A DNA stretch of 6,390 nucleotides, taken from NCBI GenBank assembly GCA_014879435.1, contig JACSSB010000293.1:1-6390 (forward strand), given 5' to 3'. Below the pieces are notes generated by a model. That model did not search any database. It was not told the DNA's origin and saw nothing but the letters and a program-made list of their open reading frames with translations. How positions within the stretch are numbered: the stretch's first letter is position 1; each line of letters starts with the position of its first letter. This document shows, piece by piece, positions 6,298 through 6,390 of the stretch. Origin of the DNA: Phycisphaerales bacterium (GTDB taxonomy: Bacteria > Pseudomonadota > Gammaproteobacteria > Competibacterales > Competibacteraceae). The translations under genes and the position numbers were made by a program.

Positions 6298-6390
6298 TCA
6301 TTGCTGCTCACCTCGCAAGGCCATCACTCGTTCGCGTAGGAGTGCCGAATTCACCTGTTCAGGTGGTATGGGTTCGCCCACGATCAGTTC
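6298..6390 (-). CDS. C-terminal fragment of an unidentified protein, possibly a PlsC-type acyltransferase
   Basis: The minus frame is open from the right window edge for 30 codons and ends in TGA at 6300-6298; only the C-terminus is in the window. The visible tail contains LIVGEPIPPEQVN followed by an amphipathic stretch, ALLRERVMALRGEQQ. A strand with a GxPI(P) turn followed by a final helix resembles the end of 1-acyl-glycerol-3-phosphate acyltransferases (PlsC family), but 30 residues are too few to be sure. The stop is 9 bases upstream of the DUF4124 ATG and overlaps that gene's ribosome binding site, so the pair forms one transcript. The reading frame as a real coding end is well supported by this spacing; the product is a guess. 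Confidence 0.6.
   Translation of the reverse strand, partial: ELIVGEPIPPEQVNSALLRERVMALRGEQQ

Noticed and set aside
5887..6339. 150-codon plus-strand frame after the Cache gene
   Set aside because: It begins inside the terminator region and is antisense to the DUF4124 gene, which has a transmembrane helix, family motif and strong ribosome binding site.

Overview
The window reads as ordinary chromosomal DNA of a moderately GC-rich proteobacterium, most likely a gammaproteobacterium. The HrpA and TypA/BipA proteins align by eye, almost without gaps, with my memory of the Escherichia coli proteins, while the gene order is not enteric. No phage, transposase, CRISPR, tRNA or rRNA gene is visible. 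Genus cannot be fixed from this sequence.

Layout. Positions 1-2162 (minus strand) hold the N-terminal 720 codons of the DEAH-box RNA helicase HrpA; its C-terminus lies off the left edge. A divergent intergenic region (2163-2415) follows. It carries a symmetric interrupted palindrome (2209-2262) and then a hairpin-rich stretch that is probably the leader of the next gene. A 70-residue cold-shock protein (2416-2628, plus) ends at an intrinsic terminator (2659-2690). That terminator abuts a perfect TATAAT box for typA/bipA (2740-4557, plus, GTG start), a ribosome-associated translational GTPase. After a 150-base gap with a recognisable sigma-70-type promoter comes a two-gene unit: a SatP/YaaH-family acetate transporter (4708-5274) and an exported single-Cache-domain protein (5326-5877). 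The unit is closed by a perfect 15-bp hairpin terminator (5900-5937). Converging on it from the right are a small membrane-anchored DUF4124 protein (5938-6288, minus) and, upstream of that, the last 30 codons of another minus-strand gene (6298-6390), possibly a PlsC-type acyltransferase.

How the genes relate. Three neighbours act on RNA or translation (HrpA helicase, cold-shock RNA chaperone, TypA), but each appears to have its own promoter or orientation, so this is a neighbourhood and not an operon. The most interesting functional pairing is the acetate-family transporter with a free periplasmic Cache domain. Cache domains of this type are usually the sensory part of chemoreceptors or kinases; here the domain stands alone beside a small-carboxylate transporter. 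The least explained non-coding signals are the palindrome and leader in the hrpA-csp interval.
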